Shown here piece after piece: positions 1 to 5,591 of a DNA stretch of 8,576 nucleotides (within the stretch, counting starts at the first letter, position 1; each line of letters opens with the position of its first letter). Source of the stretch: Methylococcales bacterium (GTDB lineage: Bacteria > Pseudomonadota > Gammaproteobacteria > Methylococcales > UBA1147); NCBI GenBank assembly GCA_024958995.1, contig JANXGZ010000063.1:1-8576 (forward strand), written 5' to 3'. The notes under the pieces are model-generated. The model saw nothing but the letters and a program-made list of their open reading frames with translations. It was not told the DNA's origin and ran no database searches. A program made the translations under genes and the position numbers.

Positions 1-101
1 TTCAGAGACATGTAGGAGATCAAGGATCCGGGCACGCGAAAGCGCGGTCTAGGCCTGGGGAATCTGAGGGCGATCTGGATTCCTTCCCATTCGGAGGTCG
101 T
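1..101. other. Non-coding left edge, no gene recognised
   Basis: This stretch follows the stop codon of the membrane GTPase gene. The minus strand has only a short open frame that stops after about 14 codons, and an ATG at 9-11 that runs off the edge without a Shine-Dalgarno sequence. A small CGCG-AAAG-CGCG hairpin lies near 36-47 but is not followed by a T run on either strand, so I do not call it a terminator. Confidence 0.5.
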
Positions 102-1664
102 TCAATCGCTGCTTCCCCACTTCTTTTTCAACCAGTCACTACCCGACGTCACCATCAGCAAACCTGCTGACCGACTCTGGCGCCAGATATCTTTCCAGTA
201 CTTTTCTTCGTGAAATGATTTTAAGCACCTCAGATACTGGTGGCGCCTTGCGGCAGGCAGGTTCCTGAGGATGACAGGGACCAGACTTTCCTCGACGTTA
301 TAGCCATCGGCGAGATTCAACGGAACCACCTGCTCCACTTCCATGGAAAGATCCCGGGCCACCGCTTCGATTGCAGCCCTGATGTGGTCGGCCTTTTTTC
401 CCTGCGGCGGATCAAGACAATACGGCGGGTTCCATTCCCGGAACGGGCGCAAGCGGTCAACCTGACTAAGGGCTACAATGCATTCTGGACATTGGCGATT
501 CTTTTCCCGAAACCGGTGGCGCAGCAATTTTAGGAACTTACGGTCCGCATCCCGTGCCGGATGGGTGGTCGCGCAGACCAGCAGTAGAAGATCGGCTTCA
601 TCCACAGCCCCCTCCAGTTCAGGCAGCGAGGCGGCACTAGCCTCACTGTCCCCGTACCCGGCCGAATCAACGATGATGGTATTAGGAAGCCCGTCTCTTT
701 CAAGCACGAAGGGCTGGACCTGCATGGTGGTCGGCAGCACATCCGTGGCCGCCTTCAATTCGCCGAACAAGGCATTGATCAGGCTGGACTTGCCGCTTCC
801 AGTCTGCCCTGCCACCACGATACGCAGGGGTTCCCGCCCCATCTCCTGTTCCCTGTCGCGAGCTATGTCCAGGTCCCTATCCGACTCGCCGCTAAGGTAA
901 GCCTCCGTCTGGACCGCGTCAAAATCCAGTTCACCGCTGTACAGGCGTATTGCGTAAAAACCGACCTTGCGAATACAGGCAATCGTAATGAACAACCTGA
1001 TTTCCCGATAGACCAGCGAAGCGGTATCGCCACTAACGCGATGACGAACTTCGTTCACGATCGCTGTAACCGGGGACACTGCAAATCCGGCCAGTCGGTA
1101 CCAGTTGTAGATTTTCTGCATCTGCCCGACCATCCTACGTCCCTTGACCACGTCGTTGATGGTCACCACATGGCTGCCCGGAACATGTTCCGCAGCTAGA
1201 GCACGAAGATCGCGTGAAAGAAGTTCGACGATCCTCAGGAGATCGGGAATCCTCATCTCCAGAAATGGCTGCTCCTGTTCAGGATGAAAGTGCCTGGCTA
1301 CCGTTTCCACTGTTTCCTGAAACAGAGCCAGGTAGGCATCCCAATCTTCCAGTACCGGTCGTTGTTTCTCGATGCGTCCGCAAACCGATTCCACGCTCGC
1401 CCAAGCCGCTTGTTGGGTAGAGGACCAATTGGGCGATGACTTGGCTTGAAGAGGCTCTGGAATCCCGGGGCGCGCCACCATCGCCCGGAACTGGCGGGCA
1501 GCAACCCACGACAGCAACGAGGTCACAAGTATGACGCCCAACCAGTGAAACAGCCATTGTTCCTGCCATAGCCAGAGGAACCCGGCAACCAGCAGTAGTA
1601 CCCAGGGCAGTCCCCCGAAGAAAAACAAACTGGCAACAACCAGCCTCTGGCGAATGCGCTGCAT
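102..1664 (-). CDS. Membrane-anchored GTPase-domain protein, Era/YfjP-like G domain at C-terminus
   Basis: A 520-residue protein with an ATG start and a weak AGG ribosome site about 9 bases upstream. Two hydrophobic segments at about 9-32 and 38-57 form a membrane hairpin; basic residues before the first (RIRQR) and after the second (RQFR) suggest that both ends face the cytoplasm. Residues about 85-275 are a mostly helical region I do not recognise. A TRAFAC-class G domain follows: P-loop GQTGSGKS at 286-293, switch threonines T312/T313, G3 DSAG at 333-336, G4-like SQVD at 400-403, and a G5-like region around 447-457 (VPLNLADGYNV). The G domain resembles Era/HSR1/YfjP-type GTPases. No defined biochemical role can be assigned. 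It lies 85 bases downstream of a second GTPase gene on the same strand, so the two are likely co-expressed and may act together at the inner membrane. The GTPase assignment is firm; the function is unknown. Confidence 0.85.
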   Translation of the reverse strand: MQRIRQRLVVASLFFFGGLPWVLLLVAGFLWLWQEQWLFHWLGVILVTSLLSWVAARQFRAMVARPGIPEPLQAKSSPNWSSTQQAAWASVESVCGRIEKQRPVLEDWDAYLALFQETVETVARHFHPEQEQPFLEMRIPDLLRIVELLSRDLRALAAEHVPGSHVVTINDVVKGRRMVGQMQKIYNWYRLAGFAVSPVTAIVNEVRHRVSGDTASLVYREIRLFITIACIRKVGFYAIRLYSGELDFDAVQTEAYLSGESDRDLDIARDREQEMGREPLRIVVAGQTGSGKSSLINALFGELKAATDVLPTTMQVQPFVLERDGLPNTIIVDSAGYGDSEASAASLPELEGAVDEADLLLLVCATTHPARDADRKFLKLLRHRFREKNRQCPECIVALSQVDRLRPFREWNPPYCLDPPQGKKADHIRAAIEAVARDLSMEVEQVVPLNLADGYNVEESLVPVILRNLPAARRHQYLRCLKSFHEEKYWKDIWRQSRSAGLLMVTSGSDWLKKKWGSSD

Positions 1665-1687
1665 CTAGCTTGCCTGCCAGTTCATAT

Positions 1688-1725
1688 GCAGCAACCCGGA
1701 CGGGTAATCAACCGGGAAACGCTGC
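1688..1725 (-). repeat. Intercistronic hairpin between the two GTPase genes
   Basis: In the 85-base spacer between the two GTPase genes, two nested pairs of arms match: GCAGC with GCTGC (outer) and CCCGG with CCGGG (inner), separated by a small asymmetric internal loop and closed by a 12-base loop. An alternative compact CCCG-TC-CGGG fold is also possible. No T run follows in the direction of transcription, so it does not look like an intrinsic terminator. It could be an mRNA stability or processing element that sets the ratio of the two proteins; that role is inference. Arms are short and chance is possible. Confidence 0.35.
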
Positions 1726-1749
1726 TCAATGGAACGGCCGGCCACGCTG

Positions 1750-2952
1750 TCATGCATTCTTGCGCGTCCGGCCGCTCTTGACGTACCCCTTCAGCAATTC
1801 CTTGCCCTGCTCTAGTTGTTTGCGGTAGACATCCCTGTAGAGGTAACGACTCCGTATCCCGCCTTCCAGCACATGGCTGAAATAAAGGTCCAGTGTTTTC
1901 CCAAGGGCATAGGTTGTTGCCGCGGTCAGCACCGACGCTGCAGCGGCCCCATAAGCCGGTATCAACTTAAGAACCTGCCGTTTCCCTAGGTTGCTGACAA
2001 AACCAACACCCAATACTCCGCCGATATCTTGTAACCTTTCGAGGTTCAGGGGCTGACCATATACCCCGGCGATGACCCGGAACAGTTTCAGTTGGATAGC
2101 GACCACCAGCGGTGTATCAACCAGCGGTAGCGGAACAGCCCCTGCCATTCCTGCAGCGACCGAATGACTAATGATATGGGGATGGACCGTTGAATGATAA
2201 AGATTATGAATTCGTTCGCGCGCCTGGCCCGCATCACGCAGCAAAACTCCAACGCCTTGCGGCAGGACCTGTTCCAGCACATTCCAGAAATCTTCCAGGC
2301 CGTATAAGACGTTTTCATAGCCGTCTTCGAACCGGGTAAAGTCAATCGGTACAAACAAGGCGTCAATGCCCTCACCTCGAATCAGTTCCCTTTGCCGCTG
2401 AAGCGACCTGGCAAGTCTCTGCGGTATGTCTCCAGGGATCCCTGGGTGCTGAAAAGGATAGGGTTCAACATGCGGATCGGTCGGCCGCTCATAACCTTCG
2501 TGCAAACACGTTTGGGCCACAACTACGGGCCATTCCGGACGCTGTTTGAGGATAGGCTGCAGTGAATCGATCAACGGTTTTTGTGCCTGGTCCATCGCCT
2601 TCATGACAAGGATCAGTACATGCGCCTGCCGTGAAAACAGCTCGATATCCTCCTCCGCGTCGTAATTGACCTCGCCAAGACCGCGGGTATCGAGAAAGCG
2701 CATGAGGCAATTTCCGGCGTCCGGAAAATGATAGACCCGCGAGTAACGGGTGCATGACTCGAAACCATCACCGATACGGGCCCTTTCATGTCCTGTCAGG
2801 GCATGGACAATCGCTGTTTTTCCCGACTGCGTCTTGCCAAGCAACCAGAACACCGGAGCTGGCAATTCCCGCAAGACATCGGCGAGTTGCCGGTCCAACT
2901 GCGCATTGTCGATGGGTGAATCAAGAAAACGGTTTTTCAGAAATTTCCACAT
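1750..2952 (-). CDS. GTPase-domain protein with C-terminal DUF697-like membrane domain
   Basis: A 400-residue protein starting at ATG. It opens with an N-terminal G domain: P-loop GKTQSGKT at 39-46, a possible switch threonine T68, and G3 DTRG at 88-91. Where NKxD (G4) is expected, after the hydrophobic strand VVVAQ, the sequence reads TCLHEGY (148-154), so the usual guanine-selecting aspartate is absent. A G5-like VPIDF is at 201-205. The C-terminal part, about 262-360, has two long hydrophobic stretches including PLPLVDTPLVVAIQLKL and a TYALGK motif. This matches the DUF697 pattern seen in YcjF-like and GTPase-fused proteins, which are thought to associate with membranes. The tail is basic. 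It is the first gene of a probable two-gene unit with the membrane GTPase downstream. The upstream spacer of 490 bases implies its own promoter, which I could not identify. Family placement is good; cellular function is unknown. Confidence 0.85.
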   Translation of the reverse strand: MWKFLKNRFLDSPIDNAQLDRQLADVLRELPAPVFWLLGKTQSGKTAIVHALTGHERARIGDGFESCTRYSRVYHFPDAGNCLMRFLDTRGLGEVNYDAEEDIELFSRQAHVLILVMKAMDQAQKPLIDSLQPILKQRPEWPVVVAQTCLHEGYERPTDPHVEPYPFQHPGIPGDIPQRLARSLQRQRELIRGEGIDALFVPIDFTRFEDGYENVLYGLEDFWNVLEQVLPQGVGVLLRDAGQARERIHNLYHSTVHPHIISHSVAAGMAGAVPLPLVDTPLVVAIQLKLFRVIAGVYGQPLNLERLQDIGGVLGVGFVSNLGKRQVLKLIPAYGAAAASVLTAATTYALGKTLDLYFSHVLEGGIRSRYLYRDVYRKQLEQGKELLKGYVKSGRTRKNA

Positions 2953-3273
2953 CTCTCAATTGCCGCTGCGTTGCGGTAGCCAGACTCAGTCCAGCAATTC
3001 AATTGCCTTTGCCGGGGCGGCGCATCAAGCTACAGACCACTTCGTCAAGAACATTGATGGGACAGCTATGACCGTAAAAAAGGCATTGATCCAGTTATCG
3101 TTCGATGAGGCTGAACTTAAAGCCCAAATTTAGATTGAGAACCAACGGCCCAGCCGAATGCACCTCACGTGTTTTCGAGAAATTCCCAGCCGGTATCTCG
3201 GTGGGCAAAGGTCCGCGAGTCCCCATCAGCCCCCTTTGCCGAACACCCGGGTTTAGACATGGAAAAGCGGGAT

Positions 3274-3294
3274 GAATTCCGAAGCCGGAAATTC
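3274..3294. repeat. Bulged hairpin in the yqaA-GTPase spacer
   Basis: GAATTCCG and CGGAAATTC face each other across a 4-base loop, pairing over eight positions with one extra base bulged. There is no T run on either side. It could be a protein binding site, an RNA hairpin or chance. Confidence 0.3.
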
Positions 3295-3375
3295 TGGCCA
3301 CTGTCAACCAAGATCGGCAGGCTAGAACCTAGGTTTGGTCTGACTGATTTCGATACCCGGATGGTCACAAGCTCA

Positions 3376-3440
3376 CACTGCCCCCTAGCGGCGCGACATC
3401 GAAACTGGGGCCACAGACTCCCGCGCCGGCCTGCACTGCC
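3376..3440. repeat. Nested direct and inverted repeats just after yqaA
   Basis: A direct repeat CACTGCC (3376-3382 and 3434-3440) encloses an inverted repeat CGGCGCG (3389-3395) / CGCGCCG (3422-3428), with gaps of 6 and 5 bases between the direct and inverted arms. The order DR-IR-IR-DR resembles a tiny insertion footprint, but arms of 7 bases can arise by chance. The inverted repeat could also form a GC-rich hairpin in the yqaA 3' end, without a T run. Confidence 0.3.
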
Positions 3441-3442
3441 TG

Positions 3443-4018
3443 TCAGATGAACTTGTAGCCCAAAACTCCAATTCCGACCATAGCCACGGTTGCCCAACCG
3501 ATTCGGTTGACGTAGACATTCAGCATTTTTTCGAGCCGTTCCCCGCCCCATGCCAGCAAAAAGGATACCAGGAAGAAACGCGCGCCTCGACCGATGAACG
3601 AAGCAAAGATAAAGGGGGCCAGCGGCATCGAAAGGGTACCTGCCGCGATGGTGAAAACCTTGTAGGGAATTGGGGAAAAGCCGGCAATCAGAACCGCCAA
3701 GAAACCCCATTCATCGAACCAGGTCCGAGCCAGCAGGTACTTCCCCCAATAATGAAATTGATGCAGCCACGGTTCAATAACATCGAATGCAAATTGCCCG
3801 ATCAGGTAGCCAAACACCCCACCCAGAACCGAGGCGAACGTGGCCACCAGAGCAAAGTAAAACGCCCTTGACGGACGCGCCATTGCCATAGGCGCCAGCA
3901 TAATGTCGGGAGGAATCGGGAAAAACGACGACTCCGCGAAACTCAGTATCGAGAGGTAACGAACAGCGTGCTGGTGGCGCGCCCAGCCAAGCGCTTTTTT
4001 ATAAAGGTAAGAGAACAA
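3443..4018 (-). CDS. yqaA: YqaA family protein (DedA/SNARE-associated-like membrane protein)
   Basis: A polytopic inner-membrane protein of 191 residues. Family signatures are present: FAESSFFPIPPDIMLAPM near 28-44, a glycine-rich membrane segment at about 56-75, the re-entrant-type motif GFSPIPYKVFTIAAG at 113-127, and the FIGRGARFF stretch at 141-149, followed by a last membrane helix near 174-190. DedA-like proteins are linked to lipid flipping and membrane homeostasis; the role of YqaA itself is not established. I chose the TTG at 4016-4018 because an AGGGAGA ribosome site lies 8 bases upstream and homologues begin at about this point. An in-frame ATG at 4081 would add 21 uncharacteristic residues overlapping pcm. 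The gene starts 2 bases after the pcm stop, so translational coupling is likely. The association with surE-pcm is common in gammaproteobacteria. Nothing recognisable follows for 490 bases. Confidence 0.88.
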   Translation of the reverse strand: MFSYLYKKALGWARHQHAVRYLSILSFAESSFFPIPPDIMLAPMAMARPSRAFYFALVATFASVLGGVFGYLIGQFAFDVIEPWLHQFHYWGKYLLARTWFDEWGFLAVLIAGFSPIPYKVFTIAAGTLSMPLAPFIFASFIGRGARFFLVSFLLAWGGERLEKMLNVYVNRIGWATVAMVGIGVLGYKFI

Positions 4019-4020
4019 GG

Positions 4021-4653
4021 TCAGAATCTCCCTGGAACGAGGGGTACGAAGCGCACCGGCTCGATTTCCTCGAGTTCGCACCCCTTGTCGGTTTTTGTAA
4101 TTCGTTGCAAGGATTGCTGACCACCGCTCCCGACCGGGATCACCATGACCCCGCCGGTCGTCAGTTGTTCCAGCAGCATGAGCGGAATTTCCTCCGGCGC
4201 AGCCGTCACCAGGATACCGTCGTAGGGCGCGTACTCCTTTCTGCCCCAGCCACCGTCGCTGTGCCGGTAACTAACGTTGTGCAGACGAAGTTCATGTAGG
4301 CACTGGCGCGCACGCTGCATCAGGGGAAGGATGCGTTCGACCGTGTACAATTTTTCGACCAGTTGCGCGAGCACCGCAGTCTGGTATCCCGATCCCGTAC
4401 CCACTTCAAGCACTTTTCTCGGCATCCCGTTTTCAAGCAGCAATTCGGTCATCCGTGCAACAATGTACGGCTGCGAAATCGTCTGGCTGTGACCAATCGG
4501 CAGAGCCGTATCATCGTAGGCACGAACCGCTAGAGCTTCATCGACGAAGATGTGTCTCGGTGTATTTCCGATTACATCGAGTAGCCCAGCATTCCGGATC
4601 CCTTGCTCCTTCAGACGCTGCACAAGCCGATGGCGGGTACGGCGGGATGTCAT
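4021..4653 (-). CDS. pcm: Protein-L-isoaspartate(D-aspartate) O-methyltransferase
   Basis: This enzyme transfers a methyl group from S-adenosylmethionine to L-isoaspartyl residues in damaged proteins, starting their repair; it acts in the cytoplasm. The 210 residues match the usual length of about 208. Visible signatures: an N-terminal SRR...L..QGI helix, the substrate loop LPIGHSQTISQP at 51-62 with the conserved serine S60, SAM-binding motif I VLEVGTGSGYQ at 81-91, the acidic end of the next strand (VER, 105-107), the post-motif ILVTAAPEEIP at 147-157, and the C-terminal RFVPLVPG at 201-208. I chose the ATG at 4653 because GAGGG lies 7 bases upstream and family members start with this M-S/T-R-R sequence; the same frame is open up to 4839, but only as a shadow of surE. 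It follows surE after 23 bases and precedes yqaA by 2, so these three are probably one transcript. Confidence 0.96.
   Translation of the reverse strand: MTSRRTRHRLVQRLKEQGIRNAGLLDVIGNTPRHIFVDEALAVRAYDDTALPIGHSQTISQPYIVARMTELLLENGMPRKVLEVGTGSGYQTAVLAQLVEKLYTVERILPLMQRARQCLHELRLHNVSYRHSDGGWGRKEYAPYDGILVTAAPEEIPLMLLEQLTTGGVMVIPVGSGGQQSLQRITKTDKGCELEEIEPVRFVPLVPGRF
4027..4033 (-). promoter_or_regulatory. Ribosome binding site for yqaA (supports TTG start)
   Basis: The minus strand reads AGGGAGA with 8 bases to the TTG at 4018. It lies inside the last codons of pcm, and it is what decides the non-ATG start of yqaA. Confidence 0.7.
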
Positions 4654-4676
4654 ACCAATACCCTCGTGATGCAGGT

Positions 4677-5432
4677 TCAAAGTTCTTCTCCGGCCGCAAG
4701 CCAATGGGAAACACTTTCGATTTTTCCGTAGTTCGTCAGATCGACCTGTAACGGGGTCACCGAAACATAGTTCTCCCGGATGGCATGGAAATCCGTTTCC
4801 GGCCCAGCGTCCTGCTCCGGGCCAGCAGCCCCGACCCAATAGATTTCCCGACCACGCGGATCCAGCGATCTGACCACCGGTTCCGACTTGTGGCGCTGGC
4901 CCAGCCGAGTCGACCGAAAACCCCGCAGTTCGTTGAACGGAACGTCCGGCACGTTGACGTTGAGTATGGTATCTGACGACAAGGGTTGTGCCTGAACCCG
5001 GTGGAACAGTTCAATCGCAACCCGGGCCGCGGTTTCAAGATGCCTCGGCACCTGTGAAGCCAGAGAAATAGCAACTGCGGGCAACCCTAGGAAACGCCCT
5101 TCCATCGCTGCCGCAACGGTACCGGAATAAAGCACATCGTCGCCGAGGTTGGCCCCGTGGTTGATCCCGGCGAACACCATGTCCGGTTCTTCCTCGAGTA
5201 GCCCGGTGATCGCAAGGTGCACACAGTCAGTCGGTGTCCCGTCCACCTTGATCACCCCACCATTCATCACCGTTGCACGCAAGGGCCTGTCAAGCGTCAG
5301 CGAATTGCTCGCACCGCTGCGGTTTCTATCCGGTGCTACCACGGAAACCCTGGCCTGACCTTCGAAAACCGACTTCAGAGCAATCAGTCCCTCGGCTGAA
5401 TAACCATCGTCATTGCTGACTAGAATATGCAT
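4677..5432 (-). CDS. surE: 5'/3'-nucleotidase SurE
   Basis: A metal-dependent phosphatase acting on nucleoside monophosphates (and, in the family, short polyphosphate), associated with stationary-phase survival. The 251 residues are of typical length. The N-terminal ILVSNDDG places the metal ligands at D8 and D9; S39 lies in the NRSGASNSLT loop (37-46); N90 lies in AGINHGANLGDDVLYSGTV (87-105), the most conserved family block. The C-terminal half has the usual YVSVTPL strand. I chose the ATG at 5432 because homologues begin M-(R/H)-I-L. Another in-frame ATG at 5459 would add nine residues and falls inside an inverted repeat. Neither has a good Shine-Dalgarno sequence. The gene is separated from uppP by 159 bases with a possible promoter, and runs directly into pcm. 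In relatives it usually follows truD directly; here uppP intervenes. Confidence 0.96.
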   Translation of the reverse strand: MHILVSNDDGYSAEGLIALKSVFEGQARVSVVAPDRNRSGASNSLTLDRPLRATVMNGGVIKVDGTPTDCVHLAITGLLEEEPDMVFAGINHGANLGDDVLYSGTVAAAMEGRFLGLPAVAISLASQVPRHLETAARVAIELFHRVQAQPLSSDTILNVNVPDVPFNELRGFRSTRLGQRHKSEPVVRSLDPRGREIYWVGAAGPEQDAGPETDFHAIRENYVSVTPLQVDLTNYGKIESVSHWLAAGEEL

Positions 5433-5442
5433 CGCTTGAGGA

Positions 5443-5464
5443 AATAAATGGTAAACCATTTATT
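5443..5464. repeat. Perfect AT-rich inverted repeat at the surE start, possible operator
   Basis: AATAAATGG, a 4-base spacer, then CCATTTATT: nine perfectly paired bases on each side. It begins 10 bases upstream of the chosen surE ATG and contains the alternative ATG at 5457-5459. It overlaps the proposed -10 hexamer by three bases and would cover the transcription start. That is a classic repressor position, but an RNA hairpin covering the ribosome site region is equally possible. The repeat itself is seen directly; its role is inference. Confidence 0.55.
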
Positions 5465-5489
5465 CTACACAAATTCACTACCCTGAACA
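5462..5489 (-). promoter_or_regulatory. Possible sigma-70 promoter of surE
   Basis: The minus strand has TAGAAT (5462-5467, five of six matches to TATAAT) and, 16 bases upstream, TGTTCA (5484-5489, only three of six matches to TTGACA). A start about 6-7 bases after the -10 would fall within the inverted repeat and give a leader of roughly 20 bases before the ATG at 5432, excluding the ATG at 5459 from the message. The -35 is weak, so activation or a different sigma factor may be involved. Confidence 0.35.
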
Positions 5490-5548
5490 GGATCGAGCAG
5501 GAACTTTCCCGTACCGGCGAGCCGCCAGAAACTGGAACACAGGAAAGC

Positions 5549-5565
5549 GATTGGCTACGCCAATC
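5549..5565. repeat. Inverted repeat GATTGGC-N3-GCCAATC between uppP and surE
   Basis: A perfect 7-base inverted repeat with a 3-base centre, 26 bases beyond the uppP stop codon and about 60 bases upstream of the possible surE -35. In RNA an extra G-U pair would extend it to eight. No T run follows, so it is not a standard terminator. It may be a regulator site or an mRNA 3'-end hairpin of uppP. Confidence 0.4.
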
Positions 5566-5591
5566 AACGGCGACAGCTTGGTTCGGGGTCA

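Larger units (their letters stand above)
2953..3442. other. 490-base stretch without a convincing gene, between yqaA and the GTPase pair
   Basis: Open frames here (for example minus 3165-3442 and plus 3169-3450) give protein sequences with no family resemblance and extend into the known genes as shadows. A 21-codon plus-strand frame at 3068-3133 is too short to judge. The stretch holds a repeated TCAATTGCC (2956-2964 and 2999-3007), the palindrome GCAATTCAATTGC at 2994-3006, the palindrome AACCTAGGTT at 3326-3335, a bulged hairpin at 3274-3294, and nested repeats at 3376-3440. It must contain the start signals of the GTPase pair, but no minus-strand promoter stands out: a TTGACA near 3301-3306 lacks a matching -10. 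No trace of nlpD or rpoS was seen. Confidence 0.6.

Noticed and set aside
1..11. ATG at 9-11 on the minus strand as the start of a next gene
   Set aside because: No ribosome site and only three codons visible before the window edge.
478..900. Plus-strand 140-codon frame antisense to the membrane GTPase
   Set aside because: Shadow of a well-supported GTPase gene; low-complexity serine-rich product with no start signal.
2750..3133. Plus-strand open frame of 127 codons
   Set aside because: Mostly antisense to the DUF697 GTPase gene; only its last 21 codons could be independent and they are too few to judge.
3301..3306. TTGACA on the minus strand as a -35 for the GTPase pair
   Set aside because: No acceptable -10 hexamer 15-19 bases downstream.
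3326..3335. Palindrome AACCTAGGTT
   Set aside because: Ten-base palindromes are expected by chance in a window this size; no linked signal.
3169..3450. Plus-strand open frame of 93 codons
   Set aside because: No recognisable motif, no ribosome site, overlaps the yqaA stop; likely random.
3165..3710. Minus-strand open frame of 181 codons across the yqaA 3' end and the spacer
   Set aside because: Half of it is a frame shadow of yqaA; the rest has a composition and sequence with no family resemblance.
4019..4081. ATG start for yqaA at 4081
   Set aside because: Would overlap pcm by 61 bases and add 21 residues absent from the family; TTG at 4018 has AGGGAGA at the right distance.
4654..4839. 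N-terminal extension of Pcm to an upstream start at 4839
   Set aside because: The added residues overlap surE in another frame and do not resemble the family; the ATG at 4653 has a good ribosome site.
5433..5459. ATG start for surE at 5459
   Set aside because: Adds nine residues before the conserved M-x-I-L start, lies inside the inverted repeat and probably upstream of the transcript start.
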